From: Moraxella sp035181385
Lineage (GTDB): Bacteria > Pseudomonadota > Gammaproteobacteria > Pseudomonadales > Moraxellaceae
Direction: 5' to 3'
DNA: 64,000 nt
Assembly (NCBI RefSeq): GCF_035181385.1
Contig: NZ_JAXCJK010000003.1
Location: 217,182 to 281,181, forward strand
Made by a program: the position numbers and the translations under genes. How positions within the stretch are numbered: the first letter of the stretch is position 1; the number at the start of each line of letters is the position of its first letter. Shown here piece after piece: positions 53,005-61,320 of the stretch. The notes below the pieces were generated by a model. It was not told where the DNA came from, searched no databases, and saw only the letters and a list, made by a program, of their open reading frames with translations.

Positions 53005-55497
53005 ATGACAACTTATAAGGCCTTGCCATTGGCCGTATTGACGCTTTTGGCCCAAGCAGCCTATGCTGATGTGGTGTCTGATGAACCCGACTTAAAACTG
53101 GGGCATATGGCAATCACATTAAACAGGACTATATCATCTAGTGATGCTTTTGATGATAGTAAAAAAGCAAGCGACATGACAGTTACTAAGGATAAGCTCA
53201 AGCACCGCTCATCAACATTGGGCAATGCTTTGGCTGCTGAAAGTGGCATTCATTCCAATCCGTTTGGCGGTGGGGCTTCTGCTCCTGTCGTGCGTGGTCA
53301 GGAAGGTGTGCGGGTTAAGATTTTGCAAAACGGCTCTGCGGTTGCCGATATGTCCACGGTTAGCCCTGACCATGCTGTTGCCGTAGATACGCTCCTTGCC
53401 AGTCGTGTGGAAGTGGTGCGTGGTGCGTCCACACTCATGCACGCCAACGCATCGCCTGCAGGTGTGATTAATGTCATTGACAATCGTATTCCAGACAAAA
53501 TGCCAGCAGGTATCACAGGTGAGACGATGTTGCGTTTTAATGCTGGGAGCGATGAAAAACTTGCCATAGCAGGGGTGTCTGCTCCTTTGAATGACAAACT
53601 CGTTTTAAGATTGGAAGCCATGGGACGAGACGCCAATCCCTATAATGTGCCTGCCATTAACTTTGGTAAAGTGTTAAATTATTTGCCAGATTCTTATAAT
53701 AAATCTACCGTTGGTACATTGGGTTTGTCTTATATTGGCAATCAAGGGCATATTGGCTTGGCATATAGCGAACGCAAAGATAAATATGGACTGGTTGGGC
53801 ATAATCATAAGTTTGATGAATGTAGTGGACATGTTTCTGACACGAGCTCCAACAGCACATGGGGAGGGTCTGAACGTAAATATCTATCCCCTTATCCACA
53901 CCTAATGCGTGATGAGGATTTGATTATTGCAGAGGGTCTGCATGTACATTGTCCAAGAGATATTACTTCAGACCCAGGCCACAGCCATAAAAACCCCTAT
54001 GGACATGTTCATGACCATACCCAAAAAGGTCCTTGGGTAGATATGACATCAAAAACTTTTTCTCTGCAAGGCGAAATTAATCACCCAATCCCAAGCATTG
54101 ACAAAATCCGCCTAACAGCCAGCCACAGCGACTATAAACATCAAGAATACGACGACGGCAAACACATTCCTGACCCTGCCTTTGGCAAGGTATTTGTACA
54201 GGGTAATACTTCGTATTGGGGTAATAAAGGTTTAACATCAAAATTGTCTATTCACCAATCACCTACCGACCGCCTATCCTTTGTTTGGGGATTTGATAAT
54301 CAAAACAATAAAACCTATGCCCTTATCCCAAGCAATAAAGAAAAAAAGGAAAACCGCCGTCTTTTGGTAAAAAATACCCAAAAAACGCACAGCATTTTTG
54401 GGCTTAGTGAATACAAAATCGGCAATGTAAAACTCCACACCGCCCTACGTCGTGAACATACCAGTATTCCTATAGAATATAACATGGACGAAATTAATGC
54501 TGCAATCGCACAAGGTGAGGGCAAACAAGAATTGCCCGATTTAACACCTTATCAAAGCACCGCCACTTCCTATGCCGTAGGGGCAATATGGGACGTTACA
54601 CCAAAACTTCGCCTTGATACCACTTTTTCGCACAATGAACGCACACCAACGCCTATGGAGCTTTACTATCACGGTAAAAATTTGGCGACCAATTCATTTT
54701 TATATGGCAAAAAAGATTTAGACAAAGAAAAATCGGACAACGGTGAGCTGGGGTTAACCTTTAAAGGCGATAAATGGCGTGTCAAAGGCAGTATTTATGC
54801 CAACAAATTTGATAATTATATTCACCCAGAAAATCTGTACAAACTTGGCAATTTAACTCTGCGTCGTTTTACCCAGTCTAAGGCAAAATTAAAAGGAGCA
54901 GAACTAGAAATTGGCTATCAATTTAATCCAAATTTAAATATCAGTGTATTTGGCGATATGGTGCGTGGCAAATTATATGATTTTGCTCCGCTTGTTGGTA
55001 AAAACATTTTGGGCGAGCCTTATAAGTGTATATTAAAAGACGAAGATGGCGAATATGAAGATGAGTGTAAAGATGTTATTGGTCAAGACACCATCGCACG
55101 CCCTGACCGCCACCCACCACGCCTATCCCCTGACCGTATCGGTATGCGTATCAACGGCGAGTATGGCAACTTCTCGCCATCGCTAGAGTTTATCCGTGTT
55201 TTTGACCAAAACCGTACTTCCAACTCTGTTGCTGCCAAATATAACAGCGAATGTACCCACCACCAATACGGCAATGAGCGTCTATGTCCTATTTTTATCC
55301 AAGAAGATGCAACCAAAGGTTATAATCTGCTGAATTTAGGTTTGGATTATCATCGCCGTATCGGCAATACCGATACAACTTGGTCCATTCGTGGCAATAA
55401 TCTGTTGAATGAAAAAATCTATATTCACAACTCATTTTTGCCTTTTGTTCCGCAACAAGGACGAAATATAAGCTTGGCAGCAGAAATGAAGTTTTAG
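53005..55497 (+). CDS. znuD: ZnuD-like TonB-dependent zinc receptor
   Basis: An 830-residue outer-membrane receptor. Signal peptide to about residue 21 (AYA-DVV), plug domain with SSTLGNALAAESGIHSNPFGGGAS and APVVRGQEGVRVKILQNG, then a 22-strand barrel ending in EMKF. An extracellular loop (residues about 270-345) is rich in His, with CSGHVSD, HVHCPRD and HSHKNPYGHVHDH, plus Cys residues, as in the zinc receptor ZnuD of Neisseria. AGGAG at 52992-52996 precedes the start. A Zur-like dyad overlaps the leader. Zinc rather than haem is favoured by the His loop and operator. Confidence 0.88.
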   Translation: MTTYKALPLAVLTLLAQAAYADVVSDEPDLKLGHMAITLNRTISSSDAFDDSKKASDMTVTKDKLKHRSSTLGNALAAESGIHSNPFGGGASAPVVRGQEGVRVKILQNGSAVADMSTVSPDHAVAVDTLLASRVEVVRGASTLMHANASPAGVINVIDNRIPDKMPAGITGETMLRFNAGSDEKLAIAGVSAPLNDKLVLRLEAMGRDANPYNVPAINFGKVLNYLPDSYNKSTVGTLGLSYIGNQGHIGLAYSERKDKYGLVGHNHKFDECSGHVSDTSSNSTWGGSERKYLSPYPHLMRDEDLIIAEGLHVHCPRDITSDPGHSHKNPYGHVHDHTQKGPWVDMTSKTFSLQGEINHPIPSIDKIRLTASHSDYKHQEYDDGKHIPDPAFGKVFVQGNTSYWGNKGLTSKLSIHQSPTDRLSFVWGFDNQNNKTYALIPSNKEKKENRRLLVKNTQKTHSIFGLSEYKIGNVKLHTALRREHTSIPIEYNMDEINAAIAQGEGKQELPDLTPYQSTATSYAVGAIWDVTPKLRLDTTFSHNERTPTPMELYYHGKNLATNSFLYGKKDLDKEKSDNGELGLTFKGDKWRVKGSIYANKFDNYIHPENLYKLGNLTLRRFTQSKAKLKGAELEIGYQFNPNLNISVFGDMVRGKLYDFAPLVGKNILGEPYKCILKDEDGEYEDECKDVIGQDTIARPDRHPPRLSPDRIGMRINGEYGNFSPSLEFIRVFDQNRTSNSVAAKYNSECTHHQYGNERLCPIFIQEDATKGYNLLNLGLDYHRRIGNTDTTWSIRGNNLLNEKIYIHNSFLPFVPQQGRNISLAAEMKF

Positions 55498-55506
55498 TAT
55501 GCGTCA

Positions 55507-55553
55507 AAATACCCCAAACATCGGCATGAGACTTGCTGGGATTTGGGGATTTT
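55507..55553 (+). terminator. terminator after the znuD-like gene
   Basis: AAAATACCCCAAA and TTTGGGGATTTT pair with one bulged base; the T tail is short. Confidence 0.6.
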
Positions 55554-55644
55554 AAACCAAGTAAGCCCCACTGTTTTTTGTTTTGGTATTTGACTTATCA
55601 TGCAGTACCTAAGGGTAAGTCAAATGCCATGGAGTTTTTAGTTG

Positions 55645-56244
55645 TCAGACCCCATCATCTCGCCTTAGCCAAGTAGCAATAGAAAAACGCTGGCGGTTGG
55701 TGATTTCTACTTGGTGTTGTAAATTACTATCAAAAATAACAAGGCGGTTGAGTTGTGGTGTCAGTTGTGTGGTGTTGCCTGCTTTATTTATGACCGTAAT
55801 CTGGCCACCATCGTCATTGGACCAGTTGTCATTAAGATAAAAAACTGCCGAAATAACCCTCTCATCTCGTCCCTTAGGGTTGTCTGAGTGCCATTGATAA
55901 CCAAAGCCTGGCGGATAACAAGCATAATGAGCCTCTGACGAGCGAATGCCTGCGTACAGTGTCTGATTAAAATATCGCCCAAGTTCATCAATGGCACTAA
56001 GATATGCCATGCCCACAGGGCAAGATTCATCAATCCAGCGAATGCTATCACCACGAATCTTTGTTTGTCTTTCACCGTGTGTCAGTTTTGCTTCTTTGTA
56101 ATCAATAAAGCCACTTTCAGCTTGCAAGATGGTCAAATCTTGAATGGCAAAGACATCATCGATGACCATCGTGCCTGTGGCAATAAAGTCATCGAGTTTT
56201 TGGTTGATGAGGGTGTGCCAATCGATATCAAAAGCTGTCATCAT
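55645..56244 (-). CDS. 2OG-Fe(II) oxygenase family protein
   Basis: A 199-residue protein of the 2-oxoglutarate/iron dioxygenase fold. The iron ligands are His and Asp in YQWHSDNPKGRDER and a distal His in LQHQVEITNRQRFSIATWLR, where the Arg would bind 2-oxoglutarate; the fold is complete. The substrate is unknown: the nearest annotated relatives are prolyl or lysyl hydroxylase-like. Divergent from rlmJ. Confidence 0.8.
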   Translation of the reverse strand: MMTAFDIDWHTLINQKLDDFIATGTMVIDDVFAIQDLTILQAESGFIDYKEAKLTHGERQTKIRGDSIRWIDESCPVGMAYLSAIDELGRYFNQTLYAGIRSSEAHYACYPPGFGYQWHSDNPKGRDERVISAVFYLNDNWSNDDGGQITVINKAGNTTQLTPQLNRLVIFDSNLQHQVEITNRQRFSIATWLRRDDGV

Positions 56245-56319
56245 ACAGATAAATAAAAAATAGCCAAAAGTCGTCTGTTATGCTACCATAAGTCATTTAA
56301 AATAACACGCACTTTTATT

Positions 56320-57198
56320 ATGAATTATAAACACGCTTATCACGCTGGCAATTTTGCTGATGTTGCCAAACATATTTTGCTGTTACAGCTACTTGCTCAA
56401 TTTTCTGCCAAGGGCAAGCCTTTTTATGTGCTAGATGCTTATGGTGGCAGGGGGCTGTATTCGTTGGACAGTGATGAGGCAAATAAAACAGCAGAATCCG
56501 ATAAAGGCATTCGTGCTTTGGAGCGTGCCACATTAACAACCCCACCTAAGGCCATTGCTCAATATCTGTTAGACTTGCAAATCGCCCGCAAAATTTATGA
56601 TGAGCATGTCTATCCAGGGTCGCCTTGGTGGATTGCTAACCAAGCTTTGAATCACTCAGCCGATGCACCCATTAGGGCTGAATCATTTGAGGCGGTAGCA
56701 GACGAGTATGATGCACTAAATTATCAGTTGTATCAATTACCCATCGGTATTCATCATCGAGATGCTTTTGAAGGTGTGCCTGCGGTGTTGCCACCTAAAG
56801 AAAAGCGAGGCATGATCTTGCTTGATCCACCCTTTGAGCAAGAACATAAGGATTTTGGCCGTTTGGTGGATTTGCTTGTGGTAAGTCATAAAAAGTTTTC
56901 AACAGGCACATTTGTATTATGGTATCCGATTAAAAACAAAGAAGCGGTTGAGCTGTTTTATAAAAAAATGAAACGAACCACCATTCGTCGCCAGCTTATT
57001 TGCGAGCTAAATCTATATCCCAATGATGTGGCGGTTGGTATCAATGGCACAGGATTGCACATCATCAACCCACCTTGGCAGTTTGAAGAACACGCCAAAA
57101 ATATTTTACAAACGCTTGCTCCCATCTTAAAACCAAAAGACGCCCCTGCCATGACCATTGATGAGATGGTGGTGGTTAAGTGGCTTGTGGGTGAATAG
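56320..57198 (+). CDS. rlmJ: 23S rRNA (adenine-N6)-methyltransferase RlmJ
   Basis: Methylates A2030 of 23S rRNA. The 292-residue protein starts MNYKHAYHAGNFADVAKHILL, carries the SAM-binding segment VLDAYGGRGLYSL and the motif IV LLDPPFE. Full length (E. coli 280). It is followed after nine bases by pssA on the same strand. Confidence 0.95.
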   Translation: MNYKHAYHAGNFADVAKHILLLQLLAQFSAKGKPFYVLDAYGGRGLYSLDSDEANKTAESDKGIRALERATLTTPPKAIAQYLLDLQIARKIYDEHVYPGSPWWIANQALNHSADAPIRAESFEAVADEYDALNYQLYQLPIGIHHRDAFEGVPAVLPPKEKRGMILLDPPFEQEHKDFGRLVDLLVVSHKKFSTGTFVLWYPIKNKEAVELFYKKMKRTTIRRQLICELNLYPNDVAVGINGTGLHIINPPWQFEEHAKNILQTLAPILKPKDAPAMTIDEMVVVKWLVGE

Positions 57199-57207
57199 TT
57201 TTTAATA

Positions 57208-58008
57208 ATGACAAAGATTATCATGACAAACCAAAATCCTAAGCACCCTGATGAGCATGATGGCATCACCTTTGAGGTGGTGGAAGCAGAGCAAGACGGC
57301 GACAACAAAAAGGTCAGTCGTGGGGTGTATCTTGTGCCAAATCTTTTTACCACTGCCTCTATGCTTTCGGCATTTTTTTCTATTGTTGCCAGCAGTGAAG
57401 GGCGGTTTTATCAAGCAAGTCTTGCCATTTTTATATCGGCATTTTTGGACGGTATGGATGGGCGTGCTGCTCGTATGTTGAATGCCCAAAGCCCTTTTGG
57501 TGAACAGCTTGATAGCCTTGCTGACTGCATCGCCTTTGGGCTTGCACCTGCGGTACTCATGTATCATTTTGCTTTGCATGATTTGGGGCGGATTGGACTT
57601 GCTTGTGCGTTTGTATTTTCAGCTTGTGCAGCATTTCGTCTTGCCAGATTTAATGTGCAAATCAACATCGTTGATAAAAAATACTTTATTGGTGTGGCAA
57701 GTCCTTTGGCGGCAATATTGGTGGCATCAAGCGTGATGGTTATTAAAGACCACATCGGTGCCATTTCTCAAATCTTGGCCATCGCTTGTGCGGTGTGGAC
57801 GGTCATCTGTGGGCTATTGATGGTGAGTAATGTCAAATATTACAGCTTTAAAGAATTTGATCGCCAAAAAGTTCCTTTTGTTGCTTTGATTTTGGGCGTG
57901 CTTGTTATGGCGATTGTGCTATATGACATTCCTGTGGGGGTGTTGGCGATTGGTGTGATTTATGCCTTATCAGGATTGTGGACGACATTTTTTGCCAAAA
58001 ATTCGTGA
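57208..58008 (+). CDS. pssA: CDP-diacylglycerol--serine O-phosphatidyltransferase
   Basis: Integral membrane enzyme of 266 residues making phosphatidylserine, the substrate of psd in this window. The CDP-alcohol phosphatidyltransferase motif is DGMDGRAARMLNAQSPFGEQ followed by LDSLAD, with the expected spacing of Asp residues; about seven hydrophobic segments follow. It belongs to the Gram-positive-like type II PssA. An in-frame ATG at 57223 is an alternative start. No terminator separates it from the leader of locus B other than the hairpin at 58275. Confidence 0.94.
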   Translation: MTKIIMTNQNPKHPDEHDGITFEVVEAEQDGDNKKVSRGVYLVPNLFTTASMLSAFFSIVASSEGRFYQASLAIFISAFLDGMDGRAARMLNAQSPFGEQLDSLADCIAFGLAPAVLMYHFALHDLGRIGLACAFVFSACAAFRLARFNVQINIVDKKYFIGVASPLAAILVASSVMVIKDHIGAISQILAIACAVWTVICGLLMVSNVKYYSFKEFDRQKVPFVALILGVLVMAIVLYDIPVGVLAIGVIYALSGLWTTFFAKNS

Positions 58009-58018
58009 TTAAGGCGTA

Positions 58019-58234
58019 ATGATTGGTTGTTTAAATTTGATTTTATTAGTAATTTTAGTATTGACAAACATTAAAATGATCGTATCTTACTTCAGCGTTC
58101 AGCGTTCAGCGTTCAGCGTTCAGCGTTCAGCGTTCAGCGTTCAGCGTTCAGCGTTCAGCGTTCAGCGTTCAGCGTTCAGCGTTCAGCGTTCAGCGTTCAG
58201 CCGTTCAGCCGAAATTATGTCTAAATTTTGTTAA
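58019..58234 (+). CDS. putative repeat-bearing leader peptide of locus B
   Basis: A 71-codon frame with AAGG at 58011-58014 five bases before its ATG. It starts with a hydrophobic segment MIGCLNLILLVILVLTNIK, crosses the heptamer repeats as FSVQRSA copies, and stops at TAA 40 bases before a strong terminator hairpin. After the repeats another frame is open from 58212 for 46 codons, through the hairpin, to TGA at 58350-58352, overlapping the methyltransferase ATG at 58345. The leader would enter that frame if the number of heptamers were 14 or 17 instead of 15. Confidence 0.5.
   Translation: MIGCLNLILLVILVLTNIKMIVSYFSVQRSAFSVQRSAFSVQRSAFSVQRSAFSVQRSAFSRSAEIMSKFC
58091..58211. repeat. tandem 7-bp repeats (15 copies) with two 8-bp copies before locus B
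   Basis: Fifteen perfect copies of TTCAGCG from 58091 to 58195 are followed by two copies of TTCAGCCG to 58211. The 8-bp form is the same unit as the repeats before locus A. The array is pure and the unit is not a multiple of three, as expected of a slippage-prone phase-variation tract. Confidence 0.98.
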
Positions 58235-58274
58235 AGTTCAATATTTTAATGGCTTAAACGCTCTATTTTTTAAT

Positions 58275-58302
58275 AAAAGCCCATCTTTGTATGGGCTTTT
58301 TT
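58275..58302 (+). terminator. intrinsic terminator (putative attenuator) in front of locus B
   Basis: AAAAGCCCAT at 58275-58284 pairs perfectly with ATGGGCTTTT at 58291-58300 around a six-base loop, with T continuing to 58302. It stands between the repeats and the first methyltransferase-like gene. It could serve simply as the pssA terminator, but any transcript reaching locus B from upstream must pass it. Confidence 0.9.
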
Positions 58303-58344
58303 CGTACCCAAAATTTATCCATATATCAAAAAAGGCGGTGCGTG

Positions 58345-58998
58345 ATGAATGATACCGCCTACCAAGATGATAAACCAACCAATCAAAGACAAGTCAAATC
58401 CAAAAAGCGAGTGGCGGATTTTGGTGAAGTGTTTACGGCCGAAAAAGAAGTAAACGCAATGCTGAATCTATTGCCCCAAACCATTTGGAATAAAATTACC
58501 AATACTTTTTTGGAACCCGCTTGCGGTACGGGCAATTTTTTGGCAGAGATTTTGAGCCGAAAATTAGATGCCGTCCTTGAACTCTTATCTGCCAAAAAAA
58601 TCAAAAAGAAACACCAAGCCTTTAATTATAGCTTTCATGCCGTGCAAGCCGTTTCATCTATTTATGGCATAGAAATATTGACTGATAACTGCAATGAATG
58701 CCGTGAGCGATTATTGAACTTGTTTACAGAACATTATCAGACGAATTTTAAAGATGCTGACCCAAATGTTATCAGGGTTGTTGAATATTTATTATCCAAA
58801 AATATCGTTAATCATGATGCATTGTTTGATAAAGACAACCCAATTATTTTTAGTGAATGGAGATTTATAGGCGAAATGGTAACTCGCAGGGATTTTTTGT
58901 ATGGCGAGCTTGTTAATGATGGCGATTACCGTTTTAAAAACCATGAATTAAAATTTTATCCCCCTATTCATTTTTTAACGCTATATGAACAAGGATAA
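58345..58998 (+). CDS. locus B: small methyltransferase-like protein without NPPY
   Basis: A 217-residue protein opening the locus B operon. VADFGEVFTAEKEVNAML and FLEPACGTGNFLAEIL are methyltransferase motifs X and I (SAM binding), and YGIEILTDNCNECRERLL is motif II-like. It stops before any NPPY motif, so it is either a regulatory/SAM-binding partner or half of a split enzyme. AAGGCGGTG at 58332-58340 supports the ATG at 58345, although the frame is open from 58291. Its end overlaps the next open frame. Confidence 0.78.
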   Translation: MNDTAYQDDKPTNQRQVKSKKRVADFGEVFTAEKEVNAMLNLLPQTIWNKITNTFLEPACGTGNFLAEILSRKLDAVLELLSAKKIKKKHQAFNYSFHAVQAVSSIYGIEILTDNCNECRERLLNLFTEHYQTNFKDADPNVIRVVEYLLSKNIVNHDALFDKDNPIIFSEWRFIGEMVTRRDFLYGELVNDGDYRFKNHELKFYPPIHFLTLYEQG

Positions 58999-59002
58999 GC
59001 GT

Positions 59003-60667
59003 ATGCAAGTAGAAAATATTCAAGTAGATAGCAACATCGTTCCTGATTTGGATAACATCAACCAAGGTCAGTTGTCCTTTTTTGAACAAGTTTATAACCC
59101 TGATGTGCTTGATTGTCTATCCAGTCTATCCAATGACGAAGTATTTACATCGCCACGGCTTGCCAATCAAATGCTGGATTTATTGCCTGATAGTATTTGG
59201 CAAAATAAAAATGCTAAGTTTTTAGACCCTGTGTGTAAGTCAGGCGTATTTTTAAGAGAAATCGTCAAACGCCTAGACAAAGGTTTACAAAAACAAATCC
59301 CAAACAAACAAATTCGCATCAACCACATTCTAACCAAGCAAGTATTTGGCATTGCCATCACTCAGCTTACCGCCTTGTTATCACGGCGGAGCGTCTATTG
59401 TGCCAAAAACGCCAATTCACCATTATCCATTTGTGATGAATTTGACAATGAAATGGGCAATATCATTTTTGGTAATGCCAATCATATATTTGAAAACGGC
59501 AAATGCCGTGAGTGCGGTGCAAGTTACGATGTTTTTGGCAATAGACAAGGGCTAGAAAACCACGCTTATGCGTTTATTCATAGCAATAAAGACAATGAAT
59601 TTAAAGAGATTTTAAAAATGCAATTTAATGTGATTATTGGCAATCCGCCTTATCAATTAGATGACGGTGGGGCAGGAGCAAGTGCAAAACCGATTTATCA
59701 TTTGTTTATTGAACAAGCTAAAAAATTAAACCCAAATTATCTGATTATGATTACCCCAAGCCGTTGGTTTACTGGTGGTAAAGGGCTTGATGATTTTCGG
59801 GATAATATGATAAATGATAAACGCATTGCCCAAATTCACGATTTCCCCAATTCAAAAGATTGTTTTGATAATGTAGAAATTAAGGGTGGTGTAAATTATT
59901 TCTTATGGGATAAAAATCATAATGATGATTGTATGGTATTTACCTATGATAATGGTCATTGTATTTCCCAAGTAAAACGACCTTTAAAAGAAAATGGAAT
60001 AGATATTTTTATACGCTACAATCAAGCAATTTCTATTTTAAATAAAGTTAAGAAAGTGAATGAAAATAGTTTTTCTAATTTGGTTAGTGCAAGAAAACCT
60101 TTCGGCTTGGCTACAACTTTTAAAGGAAAATCTACGCCTTATAAGGATAAAAATGATAATGTGATATTATATCAAAATAAGGGGATTGGATATATTAGTA
60201 GAGTAGAAATTCCAAAAAATCACGATTGGATTTTACGCCATAAAGTGATTGTACCCTATGCGGTTGGAACAGGAGACGGAAAAACAGATAAAGTTAATCC
60301 AATTTATGCGGGTATCAATACAGCTTGTACAGAGACATATTTAATTATTGATTGCCAAAATGATGAAAATATTTGTCAAAATGTTATTTCATACATCAAT
60401 ACAAGATTTTTTCATTTTATGCTCACTTTAAAGAAAAATACACAACATACAACAAAATCAACTTATGAGTTTGTACCAATGCAAGATTTTAGCCGTGCGT
60501 GGACAGATGAAGAGTTGTTTGCAAAGTATGGGTTTAATAATGACGATATTAGATATATACAAGAAATGATACGCCCAATGGATAATGAGACTGGTGTAAA
60601 ACCTAAAAAATCTCGTGGTAAAAAGACCGCACAATCACAGTTGGATTTGGGGAATGATGATGAGTGA
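59003..60667 (+). CDS. locus B: Eco57I-like DNA methyltransferase with NPPY
   Basis: A 554-residue probable N6-adenine methyltransferase. EVFTSPRLANQMLDLLP and an atypical motif I, FLDPVCKSGVFLREI, precede the catalytic NPPY at residues 214-217. CRECGASYD plus earlier Cys may form a zinc knuckle. The C-terminal half should hold target recognition and ends VPMQDFSRAWTDEELFAKYG, like the end of the locus A enzyme (VPLQDF...LYAKYGL), then a basic tail. I choose 59003 because AAGGA lies eight bases upstream; an ATG at 58985 would overlap the previous gene by 14 bases. Confidence 0.85.
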   Translation: MQVENIQVDSNIVPDLDNINQGQLSFFEQVYNPDVLDCLSSLSNDEVFTSPRLANQMLDLLPDSIWQNKNAKFLDPVCKSGVFLREIVKRLDKGLQKQIPNKQIRINHILTKQVFGIAITQLTALLSRRSVYCAKNANSPLSICDEFDNEMGNIIFGNANHIFENGKCRECGASYDVFGNRQGLENHAYAFIHSNKDNEFKEILKMQFNVIIGNPPYQLDDGGAGASAKPIYHLFIEQAKKLNPNYLIMITPSRWFTGGKGLDDFRDNMINDKRIAQIHDFPNSKDCFDNVEIKGGVNYFLWDKNHNDDCMVFTYDNGHCISQVKRPLKENGIDIFIRYNQAISILNKVKKVNENSFSNLVSARKPFGLATTFKGKSTPYKDKNDNVILYQNKGIGYISRVEIPKNHDWILRHKVIVPYAVGTGDGKTDKVNPIYAGINTACTETYLIIDCQNDENICQNVISYINTRFFHFMLTLKKNTQHTTKSTYEFVPMQDFSRAWTDEELFAKYGFNNDDIRYIQEMIRPMDNETGVKPKKSRGKKTAQSQLDLGNDDE

Positions 60668-61319
60668 TTTTATTTTTCAATCTACAAATAATCGTTTTTC
60701 TACAAAAACAGGATTTTTAAATCATTTAAAAGTCATTCGTAATACGGCGGATAACAATCAAAATAGTATGGTTTTAGACAAAAATCATATTTTGGAATTA
60801 AAAGATTTTTTGCGTGATTACTATGTTGATAGAGATATTATTTTATCTGAATACGATTTAGATAATTGTGAGTTTTTTGTCGCCTTACCGCCAACAGTAA
60901 GAAATAATCATAAATGTATTTGGATAAAAGATAAGGTTACGGACAAAACAAGACATTTTGCCACAACCAAAAATGGACTGGTAGAACCTACGCCATTTGG
61001 GAATTTTTATCATTTTTGTACAAATGAATTAGTACCAATTAAGCGTAAAATTAGAAAATATATTACAAATGAAATGGGATTATCACTTGATGATTTCGAT
61101 TTATGGCATCAATCACCAAAAACAAAAGAATTGGTAGAAGAATTTATCGCCATAAAAGATATTGGTGATAAATTAAATGAAATCATTTCCCCTAATGGCA
61201 GTGGTTTTAATGTTCCTGTTTTAAATCCAAAGTATGAATATTTAAAACAGGAATTTATTAATTTTTATCAATCCAAAGTTGCAACCCAGTTAAATTTTGA
61301 ATTAAAGCCGAGAAGCTAA
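60660..61319 (+). CDS. locus B: protein of unknown function
   Basis: A 219-residue soluble protein, start overlapping the methyltransferase stop by eight bases, with GGGGA just upstream. I recognise no family. It is rich in Asn, Lys, Ile and Phe, more AT-rich in codon use than the chromosomal genes. Visible features are an acidic EYDLDNCEFFVALPP segment, a RHFATTKNGLVEPTPFGNFYHFC segment spread over about 25 residues, and a basic KRKIRKY stretch that could contact DNA. Being locked between the methyltransferase and the nuclease-helicase, it is likely a dedicated subunit. Confidence 0.75.
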   Translation: MSDFIFQSTNNRFSTKTGFLNHLKVIRNTADNNQNSMVLDKNHILELKDFLRDYYVDRDIILSEYDLDNCEFFVALPPTVRNNHKCIWIKDKVTDKTRHFATTKNGLVEPTPFGNFYHFCTNELVPIKRKIRKYITNEMGLSLDDFDLWHQSPKTKELVEEFIAIKDIGDKLNEIISPNGSGFNVPVLNPKYEYLKQEFINFYQSKVATQLNFELKPRS

Positions 61320-61320
61320 A

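Noticed and set aside
58091..58211. Short regular repeats as a possible CRISPR array
   Set aside because: The 7-bp units are directly abutting with no spacers, and no cas genes are present. It is a simple-sequence tract.
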